This document shows, piece after piece, positions 33,024 through 41,130 of a stretch of 64,000 nucleotides of DNA. The notes under the pieces are model-generated. The model ran no database searches, was not told the DNA's origin, and saw only the letters and a list, made by a program, of their open reading frames with translations. Every line of letters begins with the position of its first letter. The first letter of the stretch is position 1. Position numbers and translations under genes: made by a program. The stretch comes from Panacagrimonas sp965216845 (lineage in GTDB: Bacteria > Pseudomonadota > Gammaproteobacteria > Nevskiales > Nevskiaceae), in assembly GCA_965216845.1 (NCBI GenBank), contig OZ244200.1, positions 558,001 through 622,000 of the forward strand, in the 5' to 3' direction.

Positions 33024-34226
33024 ATGAAATCCCTTTCCAGCATCTTGTTATTGAGCTGCGTCTTTTTAGCCGCATGTGGCGGTGGTAGCGGCAATGGAGG
33101 CATGCCGGCACTCTCCGGTACCGCAGTGGTTGCCACCGCACCGCCCGATTTCAGTAGCGCCGCAATCTCGCTGGTTGAAACGGCTGAACCCTTCACCGCG
33201 CAAAACAATCTGCCGCCGAATGACAGCGGAGATATGCTGATCAAGAGTGGCGGCGATCATTATTTCGCGGTACAGCGTTTTGGCAGCAATCGTTTCCTGC
33301 GTTTTGAGGCCGACAACCCCAACAGCGCCGTTTACAACTACTCCACCCTGGACACGGGCGATACGACCGAGAGCAATCCGCAGTTGCCCATCATCGTCAG
33401 CCCGACCAAGGCTTACCTGCCTCGCAACGGATCGGACAAGCTCTGGATCATCAATCCTTCCGCAGGCACCGAGGCGGAATTCAAAACCGGCGAAATTGAT
33501 CTATCTCACTATGACCCGGACGGCATCCCGCAGATGGCGGCTGGACTGATTCATCAAGGGCGCCTCTATCTGCTGATGCAGCGCCTGGACGACGCCGCGT
33601 TTTTGGCGGCGGTTCGCAACGCCTACGTAGCGGTGATTGATGTCCAGACCGATCAGGAGGTTGAAACCGGCGCCGACAGCGAAAACTTGCCCGGCATTGA
33701 ATTGCCGCTGCGCAACGCCAACTCCATTGCACTGGTGCCAGGAACGCAATCGTTGTTGGTGCAGGCAGCCGGAGGCGGCACTTTCGATTTCGACAACAAT
33801 TTTGCATTCACCCCGAACCTGGACGGCGGCATCGCGCAAGTGGATTTGAACAGCGGTACGGCCAGCTTGCTCATTGATGATGGCGAACCGGGCGCCACCC
33901 CCTTCGGCGGGCAAATCGTCGATCTGCAGGTCACCGCCAGTGATCGCGCCTACTTCGTCAGCTCAACCGATTTCTTTGGAACGCAAACCCTTTATCGATT
34001 CGATCCTGTAAGCGCGGGCGTGCCGCAGGCGGTTCCAGTGGCGAGTGAGATCAGAATCAGTTCGATCGCCAGCGACGGTCAGGGCAGATTGTGGATCGGG
34101 CGTTCCGAAGCTCAGGCGCCGGGTCTGACCGTACTGGATGTCAGCAGCCAGACGGAAAGCATTGTCGCGCCGCTGATTGATACTGTTCTAACGCCGCAAA
34201 ACATCGATTTTCTAAACGCGCCCTGA
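33024..34226 (+). CDS. Lipoprotein, predicted beta-propeller, in the B12 operon (BtuG-like by architecture)
   Basis: A 400-residue protein that I do not recognise by name. The lipobox is LAAC (Cys about 18) followed by a GGGSGNGG linker, typical of an exported, membrane-anchored protein. The body has blade-like repeats that begin with small residues, then KAYLPRNGSDKLWIINP (about 130), RLYLLMQR, AYVAVIDVQT, SLLVQAAGG, AYFVSSTDFFG and LWIGRSEAQAPGLTVLDV. This is a YncE-like pattern suggesting six to seven blades. AAGGAG lies 5-6 nt before the ATG. Placed directly after btuB under one riboswitch, it may be a cobalamin-capturing partner of the receptor, as BtuG is in Bacteroidetes; this is inference. 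Confidence 0.75.
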   Translation: MKSLSSILLLSCVFLAACGGGSGNGGMPALSGTAVVATAPPDFSSAAISLVETAEPFTAQNNLPPNDSGDMLIKSGGDHYFAVQRFGSNRFLRFEADNPNSAVYNYSTLDTGDTTESNPQLPIIVSPTKAYLPRNGSDKLWIINPSAGTEAEFKTGEIDLSHYDPDGIPQMAAGLIHQGRLYLLMQRLDDAAFLAAVRNAYVAVIDVQTDQEVETGADSENLPGIELPLRNANSIALVPGTQSLLVQAAGGGTFDFDNNFAFTPNLDGGIAQVDLNSGTASLLIDDGEPGATPFGGQIVDLQVTASDRAYFVSSTDFFGTQTLYRFDPVSAGVPQAVPVASEIRISSIASDGQGRLWIGRSEAQAPGLTVLDVSSQTESIVAPLIDTVLTPQNIDFLNAP

Positions 34227-34235
34227 AATGATGAT

Positions 34236-34266
34236 GCCGGCGGCGGTCGCCAATACCGCCGCCGGC
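34236..34266 (+). terminator. Strong GC hairpin after the btuB-lipoprotein pair
   Basis: GCCGGCGGCGGT (34236-34247) and its exact complement (34255-34266) form a 12-bp stem with a 7-nt loop, 9 nt after the lipoprotein stop. There is no T-run, so it may be a partial terminator or an mRNA 3' stabiliser separating the receptor genes from the adenosyltransferase. Confidence 0.5.
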
Positions 34267-34297
34267 CATCCACCAAACCAGCTTGAGGAAAGCATGC

Positions 34298-34852
34298 ATG
34301 GGAAACCGTCTTTCTAAAATCGTGACCCGCACGGGCGATCAAGGCACCACCGGTTTGACCGACGGCAGCCGTATAGAAAAACACCATCTACGGGTCTGTG
34401 CGATGGGCGATGTGGATGAACTCAACAGTCAGATTGGCGTGGTGCTGACGCATGACTTGCCGCAAGCCATTGAGCAACGCCTGCATCGCTTGCAGCAGGT
34501 CTTGTTCAATCTGGGTGGCGAGCTATCCATGCCCGGCACGGATTTGGTCACCGAAGAGGCGTTGGCCGAGCTCGATTCTGATCTGGCCGCACTCAATGAG
34601 GCATTGCCGCCGTTAAAGGATTTCATCATGCCCGGCGGCAGCCCGGCGGTGGCGGCGGCGCACGTGGCCCGCGCCGTTGCACGTCGCGCAGAGCGTTCTT
34701 TGTGGGCCCTGAACGCGCAGGCGTCGATTAACCCCAACGGGGTGAAGTTATTAAACCGTTTATCCGATTATCTGTTTGTGGTGTGTCGCACGCTGGCCAA
34801 GGAAGAAGGCGATTGCGAGGTGACCTGGGATCACGAGCGCCAAAAGCCGTGA
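34298..34852 (+). CDS. cobO: PduO-type ATP:cob(I)alamin adenosyltransferase
   Basis: It makes adenosylcobalamin from cob(I)alamin and ATP in the cytoplasm. It has 184 residues from the ATG at 34298, with GAGG 9 nt upstream. PduO-family motifs are TRTGDQGTTGLTDGSR near 10-25 (ATP), DVDELNSQIGVV near 42, MPGGSPAVAAAHVARAVAR near 112, and LNRLSDYLFVVCRTLA near 150. This is the PduO fold and not the CobA/BtuR fold; the symbol is used loosely. It completes import and activation of B12 in this operon. Confidence 0.93.
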   Translation: MGNRLSKIVTRTGDQGTTGLTDGSRIEKHHLRVCAMGDVDELNSQIGVVLTHDLPQAIEQRLHRLQQVLFNLGGELSMPGTDLVTEEALAELDSDLAALNEALPPLKDFIMPGGSPAVAAAHVARAVARRAERSLWALNAQASINPNGVKLLNRLSDYLFVVCRTLAKEEGDCEVTWDHERQKP

Positions 34853-34917
34853 GCGGGTGAATGATTACAACCACTGTTCACTGAAGCGTCACAAGGGCGC
34901 GGTGATCTGCCCTTGGA

Positions 34918-35033
34918 GGAGATTGCTTCACCTTCGATTCGCAATGACATTTCCATTTGTCACTGCCAGGCGCGAAGCGACACGGCAGTCGCCTCCCGGG
35001 GAATGGGACAGCTTCACTGCGTTGGCAATGACA
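34918..35033. repeat. Composite dispersed repeat (three arms) overlapping the btuF 3' end
   Basis: Three related arms alternate in orientation. Arm A (34918-34949) is GGAGATTGCTTC to GCAATGACA. Arm B (34958-34997) is the reverse sense, TGTCACTGCC to GCCTCCC. Arm C (35005-35033) is GGGACAGCTTC to GGCAATGACA. The reverse complement of arm C matches 22 of 23 bases of the copy at 47399 (GTCATTGCCAACG.AGTGAAGC). This is the widespread tcattgc...gaagcaatctc type of intergenic element. It runs into the last codons of btuF. Confidence 0.75.
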
Positions 35034-35886
35034 AACCGTTTAGTGGGGCCGCATTCGTATCACGTCGCGCCCGCGCCTGATCCAGCACCTCGCAAAGCTG
35101 GGTAATGCCTTGCGTCATGCGCGGCGTCGCCCGCGCCAGCAAATCGGCCCGAACAACCAATAGATTTTGATCCGCTACCGCGCGCACGCTGGGAAAGTTG
35201 CTCCAGCTTTGGCGAATGCCGCGCTGGTTTTCCTCGTCACTGAAAACGATCACGTCTGGATTGCGGGCGATGACCGCTTCGCGGGAAACGCTGCCGGCGA
35301 GCTGCTGAATGTCGCCAAAAATATTCTCCGCGCCGCACAGCCGCAGCGCCTGACTGATGGGACTGCCGGCGCTGACGGTAAACATGGGCTCGACCTGTAG
35401 CTGATAAAACACCCGCAAGGAAGCGCGTTGTGCATGGCTTGATCGCAGCTGGGTCACGTCCTGTTCAAACTTGCTGGCCGCGATTTCAGCGGCCGTTGAA
35501 GTGCCGAGCAACGCGCCGATGCGGCGAACGCTGGCGGCGATGTGCTCCAGCTTTTCAATGCGAACCCGCGCAACACGCAGCCCCAGTTGCTCCACCTGCG
35601 CAATGGTTTGTACCGCGGTGCCGCCGTCCCAGACCAGTACCAGCGTGGGCTTGAGTGCGATCAGCGCCTCGGCGTTCACCGCAAATGCGTCGCCAACCTT
35701 GGGAAGTGCTTTGACCGATTCGGGATAGTCGCTGCGTTTGACGCTGCCCACGAGCTGATCGCAAGCGCCCGCCGCACACACCAGCTCCGCCAAGTGCGGC
35801 GCAAGCGTTACCACACGTTCGGCGGCGTGGATTTTCAGCGGCAAGCTTGCCGCGCCCATCAGGCACAGCGCCAGGCAAAGCCTCAT
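35014..35886 (-). CDS. btuF: Periplasmic cobalamin-binding protein BtuF-like
   Basis: A 290-residue substrate-binding protein for B12 import across the inner membrane. The signal peptide ends near KIHAAE (residue 22). It is the class III two-lobe type: RVVTLAPHLAELVCAAGACDQ near 24, LKPTLVLVWDGG near 79, YQLQVEPMFTVSAGS and a LCGAENIF motif in the second lobe. Absence of btuC and btuD nearby means the permease and ATPase must be elsewhere. Its stop codon lies inside a dispersed repeat, so the tail LSLPTQ is repeat-derived. It overlaps ampE by 4 nt. Confidence 0.87.
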   Translation of the reverse strand: MRLCLALCLMGAASLPLKIHAAERVVTLAPHLAELVCAAGACDQLVGSVKRSDYPESVKALPKVGDAFAVNAEALIALKPTLVLVWDGGTAVQTIAQVEQLGLRVARVRIEKLEHIAASVRRIGALLGTSTAAEIAASKFEQDVTQLRSSHAQRASLRVFYQLQVEPMFTVSAGSPISQALRLCGAENIFGDIQQLAGSVSREAVIARNPDVIVFSDEENQRGIRQSWSNFPSVRAVADQNLLVVRADLLARATPRMTQGITQLCEVLDQARARRDTNAAPLNGLSLPTQ

Positions 35887-36764
35887 CCCAGCCAGTCACC
35901 GGTGGTGAAGATGGCGAACAGCGCCAACAGGATCAGCAGCGCGCGGGTTTGCAGGTGCAAGACCTCGCGCGCCGCCAATTCCAGCGTTGCCGGCAATTCG
36001 GGGCCGCTGTCGCCGGTTTCGAATTCCAGCGAACCCGAGGCGGTTTCCGCCAGTACCGCCCAACTGCGGTCGCGCCAGTTGTGTTGTGAATCAAATTCCA
36101 GATGACGCCACTGGTTGAGCGCATCATCCAGACTGCCGGCCAGGCCAAACAATGCGGCGGTGACGCGCGTTGGAATCCAGGCCAACAGGCCGTGAAGATT
36201 GTCTGCCGCGCGCGCCGCACCGTTATCACCATAGCGATGCAACAAACGCGGCAAGCGGCTGACCAAGCGGTAAAGCACCGCCCCAATGGCGCCAAAGGCG
36301 AAGAACCACAGCAAGACGCCAAACAACCTTTCGTGCGACTGGATAAACAAGGCGCCCAGCAATCCGCGGCGGTCAGGCACGTGTGATTCATCGGTTTCGG
36401 GGACGCGCTGCAAGCTGCGCGCGATGCGTTCGGCGCCGTCCACATCGCCGCGCTCGCGGGCGCGAATCCAGGCCTTGACGTCATCGGCCAGATCCCGTGG
36501 TCCCAGGCACAGCAACAGCAGCAAACCGGCGAAACTCAGCTGCAATACCGGATGCTGGATGTTCTTGTTCAACCAATACACCGCCAGCAGCGGCGGCAAA
36601 ACAATCAAGGGAACAATGATGGCGCTCGACCAAACAAAGCGCAGCTTGATCATCTCGCGCAGGGTTTCCACATAGCGTTGCAGCAACGCGGTTTGCGACC
36701 ACCAGGCTTGTGTGCCCAGCAGGCGCTCCAGCATCAGCGCGGTGAGAATGGCGATCAAGGCCAT
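35883..36764 (-). CDS. ampE: AmpE-like inner-membrane protein
   Basis: A 293-residue membrane protein with helices near residues 1-14, 45-65, 75-90, 155-175 and at the very C-terminus (LLILLALFAIFTTGDWL). The IPTRVTAALFGLAGSLDDAL segment near 197 is characteristic of the AmpE/CbiB-like family. AmpE is thought to take part in sensing cell-wall recycling with AmpD. Position directly after ampD supports AmpE over the related cobalamin enzyme CbiB, though the B12 locus next door makes that alternative worth noting. Confidence 0.82.
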   Translation of the reverse strand: MALIAILTALMLERLLGTQAWWSQTALLQRYVETLREMIKLRFVWSSAIIVPLIVLPPLLAVYWLNKNIQHPVLQLSFAGLLLLLCLGPRDLADDVKAWIRARERGDVDGAERIARSLQRVPETDESHVPDRRGLLGALFIQSHERLFGVLLWFFAFGAIGAVLYRLVSRLPRLLHRYGDNGAARAADNLHGLLAWIPTRVTAALFGLAGSLDDALNQWRHLEFDSQHNWRDRSWAVLAETASGSLEFETGDSGPELPATLELAAREVLHLQTRALLILLALFAIFTTGDWLG

Positions 36765-36783
36765 GTGTGCTTATTCGCTCAGA

Positions 36784-37356
36784 TCAGCTGCCAAGACTAG
36801 CGCGATACCTTTGCCAATCAAACAGCGGGCCTGGATCCGTCTTGCGTCCAGGCGCCACATCGCTGTGACCAACAATGTGTTCGGCGCTCAGCTCGGGATA
36901 GCGCGCCAACAGCGCCAGTGTGAGCTGGCGCAGGCTCTCGTACTGTGCATCCGTAAACGGTTGCAGGCCACTGCCTTCCAGCTCGATACCAATGGCAAAG
37001 TCATTACAGGCCTGGCGACCCTGATAACAGGATTGGCCGGCATGCCAGGCGCGCTGATCAAACGGCACGTATTGGGTGACCGCGCCGTCGCGAAAAATGC
37101 AGCAATGCGCGGAGACGCGCAGCCCCTCCAACTGCGCGAAGTAAGGGTCGGTTGCGCAATCCAGGGTGTTCAGAAACAGCTGATCAATCCATGGGCCACC
37201 AAATTCCTCGGGCGGCAAAGAGATGTGGTGAATGATGAGCAAATCGATGGCGGTATCGGCCGGTCGCGCATCGCAGTTGGGAGAAGCCAAATGCCTGGCC
37301 GAGCCAAGCCGATGCGATGCATCCACTCGCCATTTTGAACTTGCGGCGCTGGGCAT
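36784..37356 (-). CDS. ampD: 1,6-anhydro-N-acetylmuramyl-L-alanine amidase AmpD
   Basis: A cytosolic zinc amidase that cleaves anhydro-muropeptides during cell-wall recycling and thereby limits beta-lactamase induction. It has 190 residues. SPNCDARP near 25 and DLLIIHHISLPP near 38-49 carry the first zinc His. HCCIFRDGAVTQYVPFDQRAWHAG follows, and GHSDVAPGRKTDPGP near 164 has the remaining ligands. Family length and start are typical. It is 19 nt upstream of ampE on the same strand. Confidence 0.95.
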   Translation of the reverse strand: MPSAASSKWRVDASHRLGSARHLASPNCDARPADTAIDLLIIHHISLPPEEFGGPWIDQLFLNTLDCATDPYFAQLEGLRVSAHCCIFRDGAVTQYVPFDQRAWHAGQSCYQGRQACNDFAIGIELEGSGLQPFTDAQYESLRQLTLALLARYPELSAEHIVGHSDVAPGRKTDPGPLFDWQRYRASLGS

Positions 37357-37422
37357 GCTCTATCCCTGCGAACGATGCTCGCGCATCATTGCGAATTCGC
37401 CATCAAAACACTTTGCATCAAC

Positions 37423-40191
37423 ATGAACTTGAACTGGGTCACTTCGTTCGGCAAAAGAATGATCGGATTTTTGGCGCTGCTCATCGCGCCAGTGGCATGG
37501 GCTGACGCGGGATTTCCCGAATCCTTGCAAATCAAGCATGAAACGCACGTTCTGCCCAATGGCCTGACGCTGATTCTGCACCAAGATCACAAGGCGCCGC
37601 TGGTGGCGGTGAACATGTGGTATCACGTTGGCAGCAAGGATGAGCAACCCGGACGCACCGGCTTTGCGCACCTGTTCGAGCATTTGATGTTCAACGGGTC
37701 GGAAAATCACAACGATGAGTTTTTCCGTCCGCTGGAACCGGCCGGCGCCGCCAAGATCAACGGCACCACCTGGTATGACCGCACCAATTATTTCCAGAAC
37801 GTGCCGACGTCGGCGCTGGACCTGACCCTGTTTCTGGAGTCCGACCGCATGGGGCACCTGCTGGGCGTGGTGGATCAGGCGCGGCTGGATGAGCAGCGCG
37901 GCGTGGTGTTGAACGAAAAGCGCCAGGGTGAGAACCGGCCGTATGGGCGAGTTTATGAGCTGATCGCCAAATCCATCTACCCGGCGGAACACCCCTATTC
38001 GTGGACCACCATCGGTTCGGAGGCGGACCTCAACGCCGCTTCGCTGGACGACGTCAAGGACTGGTTTCGAACCCATTACGGCGCTGCCAACGCGGTACTG
38101 GTGATTGCCGGTGACATCGATCCGGAACACGTGAAAAAAAGAGTCGAACACTATTTCGGCGACATTCCCGCCGGCCCGCCGCGCGACAAACACGGCCCCT
38201 GGGTGGCGAAAATGCGCGGCAGCAAACGCGCGACGATGCAGGATCGGGTGCCGCAGTCGCGGCTGATGAAGGTCTGGAACGTGCCGGGTTATTGCGCGCA
38301 GGATTTCACCTTGCTGGATATTGCCTCTGAAGTTTTGGCGGGCGGCAAGAACAGCCGCTTGTACAAACGGCTGGTGTATCAGGATCAGCTTGCGACTTCC
38401 GTCTCTGCCGGCATGGGGCCGTTCGAGATCGGTTCGCAGTTCATGATTGACGTCATGTTGCGTCCGGGCGCGGACCTGGCTGAAGTTGAAGCTGCGGTCG
38501 ATGAAGAATTGCAAACGCTGTTGGCCAAGGGGCCGAAGGCCGATGAGCTGCGCCGGGTACGGGTGCAGATGGAAGCCGGTTTCATTCGCGGCCTGGAGCG
38601 GATCGACGGTTTTGGCGGCAAGAGCGCCATGTTGGCGCGCAATCAGGTGTATTGCGGCTCAGCGGACCATTATCAGCAGCAATATCTATGGGTCACGCAG
38701 GCCAAGCCCAAGCAAGTGCGTGAGATCGCGCGGCAATGGTTGAGCGATGGCCAGTTCGTGCTCACGGTGACGCCGTTTGATGATTATCAGGTGGCCGATC
38801 AGGGCGCGGACCGTTCCAGGCTGCCGGAAACGGACCAGCCGCCCGCCTTGCAGTTGCCGGCACTGGAACGATCCAGGCTGTCCAACGGCATTGAAGTGGT
38901 GTTGGCCAAACGCGCCGCCGTCCCGGTCGTGCAAATGACCGCACTGTTTGACGCCGGTTATGCCGCGGATGCGAGTGCCAAAGCCGGCACTGCAAAAATG
39001 ACCCTGGACATGCTGGACGAAGGCACGCAGCAACGTGATGCCCTGGAGATTGCAGCCGATGCCGAGGCCCTGGGCCTGCGCATCAGCGCCGGTTCCAATC
39101 TGGACGGCAGCTTCATCGGCATGAACGCGCTCAAACGTAACCTAGCGGATTCGCTGGACCTGTTCAGTGAAGTGCTGACCCAGCCCAGCTTCCCGGAAAA
39201 GGAGTTGCAACGGCTGCGGCAACAGCGTCTGGCGCAAATCAAGCAGGAAAAAGCGCAACCCGTGGGTATTGCCACCCGGCTTTATCCGGCGCTGTTGTTT
39301 GGAAACGGTCATGCTTACGCGCAGCCACGATCGGGGAATGGTGACGAAGCCAGCGTGACCGGCCTGACGCCGGAAGACCTGCGCGGTTTTTATCAACGTT
39401 GGATTCGTCCGGAGCGCGCCACATTATTAGTGGTAGGCGATACCAGCATGGAACAAATGCGGCCGCTGCTGGAAGATGCCCTGGGTGACTGGCAGGCGCC
39501 AGAAACACCGCTGTCCAACAAGCAACTGCAAACGGTTCAAGCGCAAACCAACCCGCGCCTGTTTCTGGTGAACCGTCCGGCGGCGGCACAATCCCTGATT
39601 CTGGCGGCACAACTGGCGCCACCGCGTGCCGATCCGGACGATGTAGCCATGCGCGTCGCTAACGCCGTCATCGGCGGCAGTTTCATCTCCCGGCTGAATC
39701 TGAACCTGCGGGAGGACAAACACTGGAGTTATGGCGCCCGCACCGTACTGGGCGACGCCAAGGCCCAACGCGCATTCATCGCCTATGCGCCTGTTCAGGC
39801 GGACAAGACTGCCGAATCTGTGCGAGAGATTGAACGCGAACTAAGAGAAATTATCGGTGATCGCGGCGTCACCCCGGAAGAGCTCAAGCACGCCGCGGAT
39901 AGCCTGGTCGTCGGCCTGCCGGGAGATCATGAAACTGCCGGGGAAATCGCTGGTTCATTTCTCAATATTCTGCAATACGGCCTGCCGGACGATTATTACA
40001 ACGCCCTGGTGCCGGCGGTGCGAGAATTGGATTTGGAGAAAGTCAACGCTGCCGCCAAACGCCTGATTCAGCCGGATAGCCTCACCTGGGTGATCGTCGG
40101 CGATCTGGAGAAAATCGAAGCGCCGTTACGGGAATTGAATGTTGGTGAGGTGCAGATTCTGGATGTGGATGGGAATCTGGTTGGCGAATAA
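37423..40191 (+). CDS. M16 family zinc peptidase, two-domain, exported
   Basis: A 922-residue pitrilysin/processing-peptidase-like protein. The start at 37423 gives a signal peptide ending near PVAWADA (an internal Met 12 residues later is possible). The first M16 domain has the inverted zinc motif HLFEH (about 83-87) with the downstream Glu in NEKRQGENRPYG near 160-170. The second half (after about 470) is a homologous M16 domain without HxxEH (DMLDEGTQQRD in that place), as usual for the inactive partner domain. It probably degrades peptides in the periplasm. It is divergent from ampD. Confidence 0.92.
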   Translation: MNLNWVTSFGKRMIGFLALLIAPVAWADAGFPESLQIKHETHVLPNGLTLILHQDHKAPLVAVNMWYHVGSKDEQPGRTGFAHLFEHLMFNGSENHNDEFFRPLEPAGAAKINGTTWYDRTNYFQNVPTSALDLTLFLESDRMGHLLGVVDQARLDEQRGVVLNEKRQGENRPYGRVYELIAKSIYPAEHPYSWTTIGSEADLNAASLDDVKDWFRTHYGAANAVLVIAGDIDPEHVKKRVEHYFGDIPAGPPRDKHGPWVAKMRGSKRATMQDRVPQSRLMKVWNVPGYCAQDFTLLDIASEVLAGGKNSRLYKRLVYQDQLATSVSAGMGPFEIGSQFMIDVMLRPGADLAEVEAAVDEELQTLLAKGPKADELRRVRVQMEAGFIRGLERIDGFGGKSAMLARNQVYCGSADHYQQQYLWVTQAKPKQVREIARQWLSDGQFVLTVTPFDDYQVADQGADRSRLPETDQPPALQLPALERSRLSNGIEVVLAKRAAVPVVQMTALFDAGYAADASAKAGTAKMTLDMLDEGTQQRDALEIAADAEALGLRISAGSNLDGSFIGMNALKRNLADSLDLFSEVLTQPSFPEKELQRLRQQRLAQIKQEKAQPVGIATRLYPALLFGNGHAYAQPRSGNGDEASVTGLTPEDLRGFYQRWIRPERATLLVVGDTSMEQMRPLLEDALGDWQAPETPLSNKQLQTVQAQTNPRLFLVNRPAAAQSLILAAQLAPPRADPDDVAMRVANAVIGGSFISRLNLNLREDKHWSYGARTVLGDAKAQRAFIAYAPVQADKTAESVREIERELREIIGDRGVTPEELKHAADSLVVGLPGDHETAGEIAGSFLNILQYGLPDDYYNALVPAVRELDLEKVNAAAKRLIQPDSLTWVIVGDLEKIEAPLRELNVGEVQILDVDGNLVGE

Positions 40192-40283
40192 TTAGTTGTT
40201 GGACGCGAAGTGAGAGTTAATGGAACGCCGGCAATGATTCCAGTCGATGCGGTCTCGCTTGGGCGCAAAGCGGGTGACTTGAC

Positions 40284-40312
40284 TTGTTCTTCACGGTAGT
40301 GACGCATATAAT
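40284..40312 (+). promoter_or_regulatory. Predicted sigma70 promoter for the NYN gene
   Basis: TTGTTC (40284-40289), 17 bases, then a perfect TATAAT (40307-40312), about 80 bases upstream of the gene. It is the best -10 element in the window. Confidence 0.65.
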
Positions 40313-40322
40313 TCGACCACAT

Positions 40323-40380
40323 CCCCGCAAGGCTTCGGTCGGCGGGTGCGGGCCTCCCTCGTGGAGGCCTTGCCTTTTCT
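40323..40380 (+). ncRNA. Structured leader RNA with two alternative folds upstream of the NYN gene
   Basis: In fold 1, CCCGCA (40324-40329) pairs with TGCGGG (40347-40352), and GGCCTCC (40351-40357) pairs with GGAGGCC (40363-40369), followed by TTGCCTTTTCT, a terminator-like tail. In fold 2, GCAAGG (40327-40332) pairs with CCTTGC (40368-40373), which disrupts both stems. Mutually exclusive pairing between a promoter and a gene start suggests attenuation or ligand/protein control. No known riboswitch class is recognised. Confidence 0.5.
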
Positions 40381-40392
40381 GGAGCGGGAACT

Positions 40393-41043
40393 GTGCCAAA
40401 GCGTACAACTGTCTATATCGACGGTTTCAACCTTTATTATGGCGCTCTCAAAGGTACGCCCTATAAATGGCTGAATATTCAGACACTCTGGGATCGGGTT
40501 CTTTCTTCGGTATATCAGGTTGCGGCAGTAAAGTATTTCACAGCAAAAGTTGCTGATTCCCCGCAGAACCCTGGTATTGCTCAACGTCAGCAGACATACC
40601 TTGATGCAGTAGCTGAGAATTGCCCACGCGTTGAAGCATTCAAGGGTGACTATTCAAGAAAACGCAAGCGAATGGAGCACGCAAGCCCGCCGCCCGATAC
40701 CGTTGAGGTCTGGTGTAACAAAGAGAAGGGCTCCGATGTGAATCTCGCAGTTCACATGCTGAATGATGCCTGGAAAGATGCCTGCGATGTTGCGGTTGTT
40801 GTTTCTAACGATGCGGACTTGCTTACGGCAGTCGAGCTCACGGCGGCCAGAGGGAAGGAGGTAGTGCTCATCGTTCCTGGCCACAATCACAAAAAAACAC
40901 CGAAACGGCGGCCGCTCTCGGAACTGAAAGGTGCCGCACATCACACACGGATGCTGCGAGACTCGGCGCTAGGTCAATCGCAGTTGCCAAATCCGATTCA
41001 AAAGAAAGGCGGCGGTATAATCTCGAAACCGGTAGGTTGGTGA
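40393..41043 (+). CDS. NYN-domain (PIN-like) putative ribonuclease
   Basis: A 216-residue protein with a GTG start and GGAG 8 nt upstream. The NYN fold's acidic site is visible: VYIDGFNLYYG (Asp about 10), EKGSDVNLAVHM (Asp about 115) and VVVSNDADLLTAV (Asp about 140 and 142). Such proteins are metal-dependent RNases, some of them in RNA decay or defence. A basic C-terminus (KKTPKRRP, IQKKGGG) could bind RNA. Base composition is visibly more AT-rich than neighbours, and the gene has its own strong promoter and leader, suggesting recent acquisition. The RNA target is unknown. Confidence 0.85.
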   Translation: MPKRTTVYIDGFNLYYGALKGTPYKWLNIQTLWDRVLSSVYQVAAVKYFTAKVADSPQNPGIAQRQQTYLDAVAENCPRVEAFKGDYSRKRKRMEHASPPPDTVEVWCNKEKGSDVNLAVHMLNDAWKDACDVAVVVSNDADLLTAVELTAARGKEVVLIVPGHNHKKTPKRRPLSELKGAAHHTRMLRDSALGQSQLPNPIQKKGGGIISKPVGW

Positions 41044-41130
41044 GTTGACGCTCAAGAATCGCTGCGGCTTACGTTTGGCCAGCCTGCCGCCGTTGCCTCA
41101 AACGACTCTTAACTCCGGTGTTAGCCGGTG

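Noticed and set aside
34857..35105. 82-codon open frame on the plus strand after the adenosyltransferase
   Set aside because: Made almost entirely of the dispersed repeat arms plus antisense btuF; not a plausible protein.
41044..41130. Possible integron attC-like site after the NYN gene (cttaactccggtgttagcc)
   Set aside because: The GTTRRRY/RYYYAAC core pairs do not match and no matching site lies upstream of the gene; no integrase nearby.
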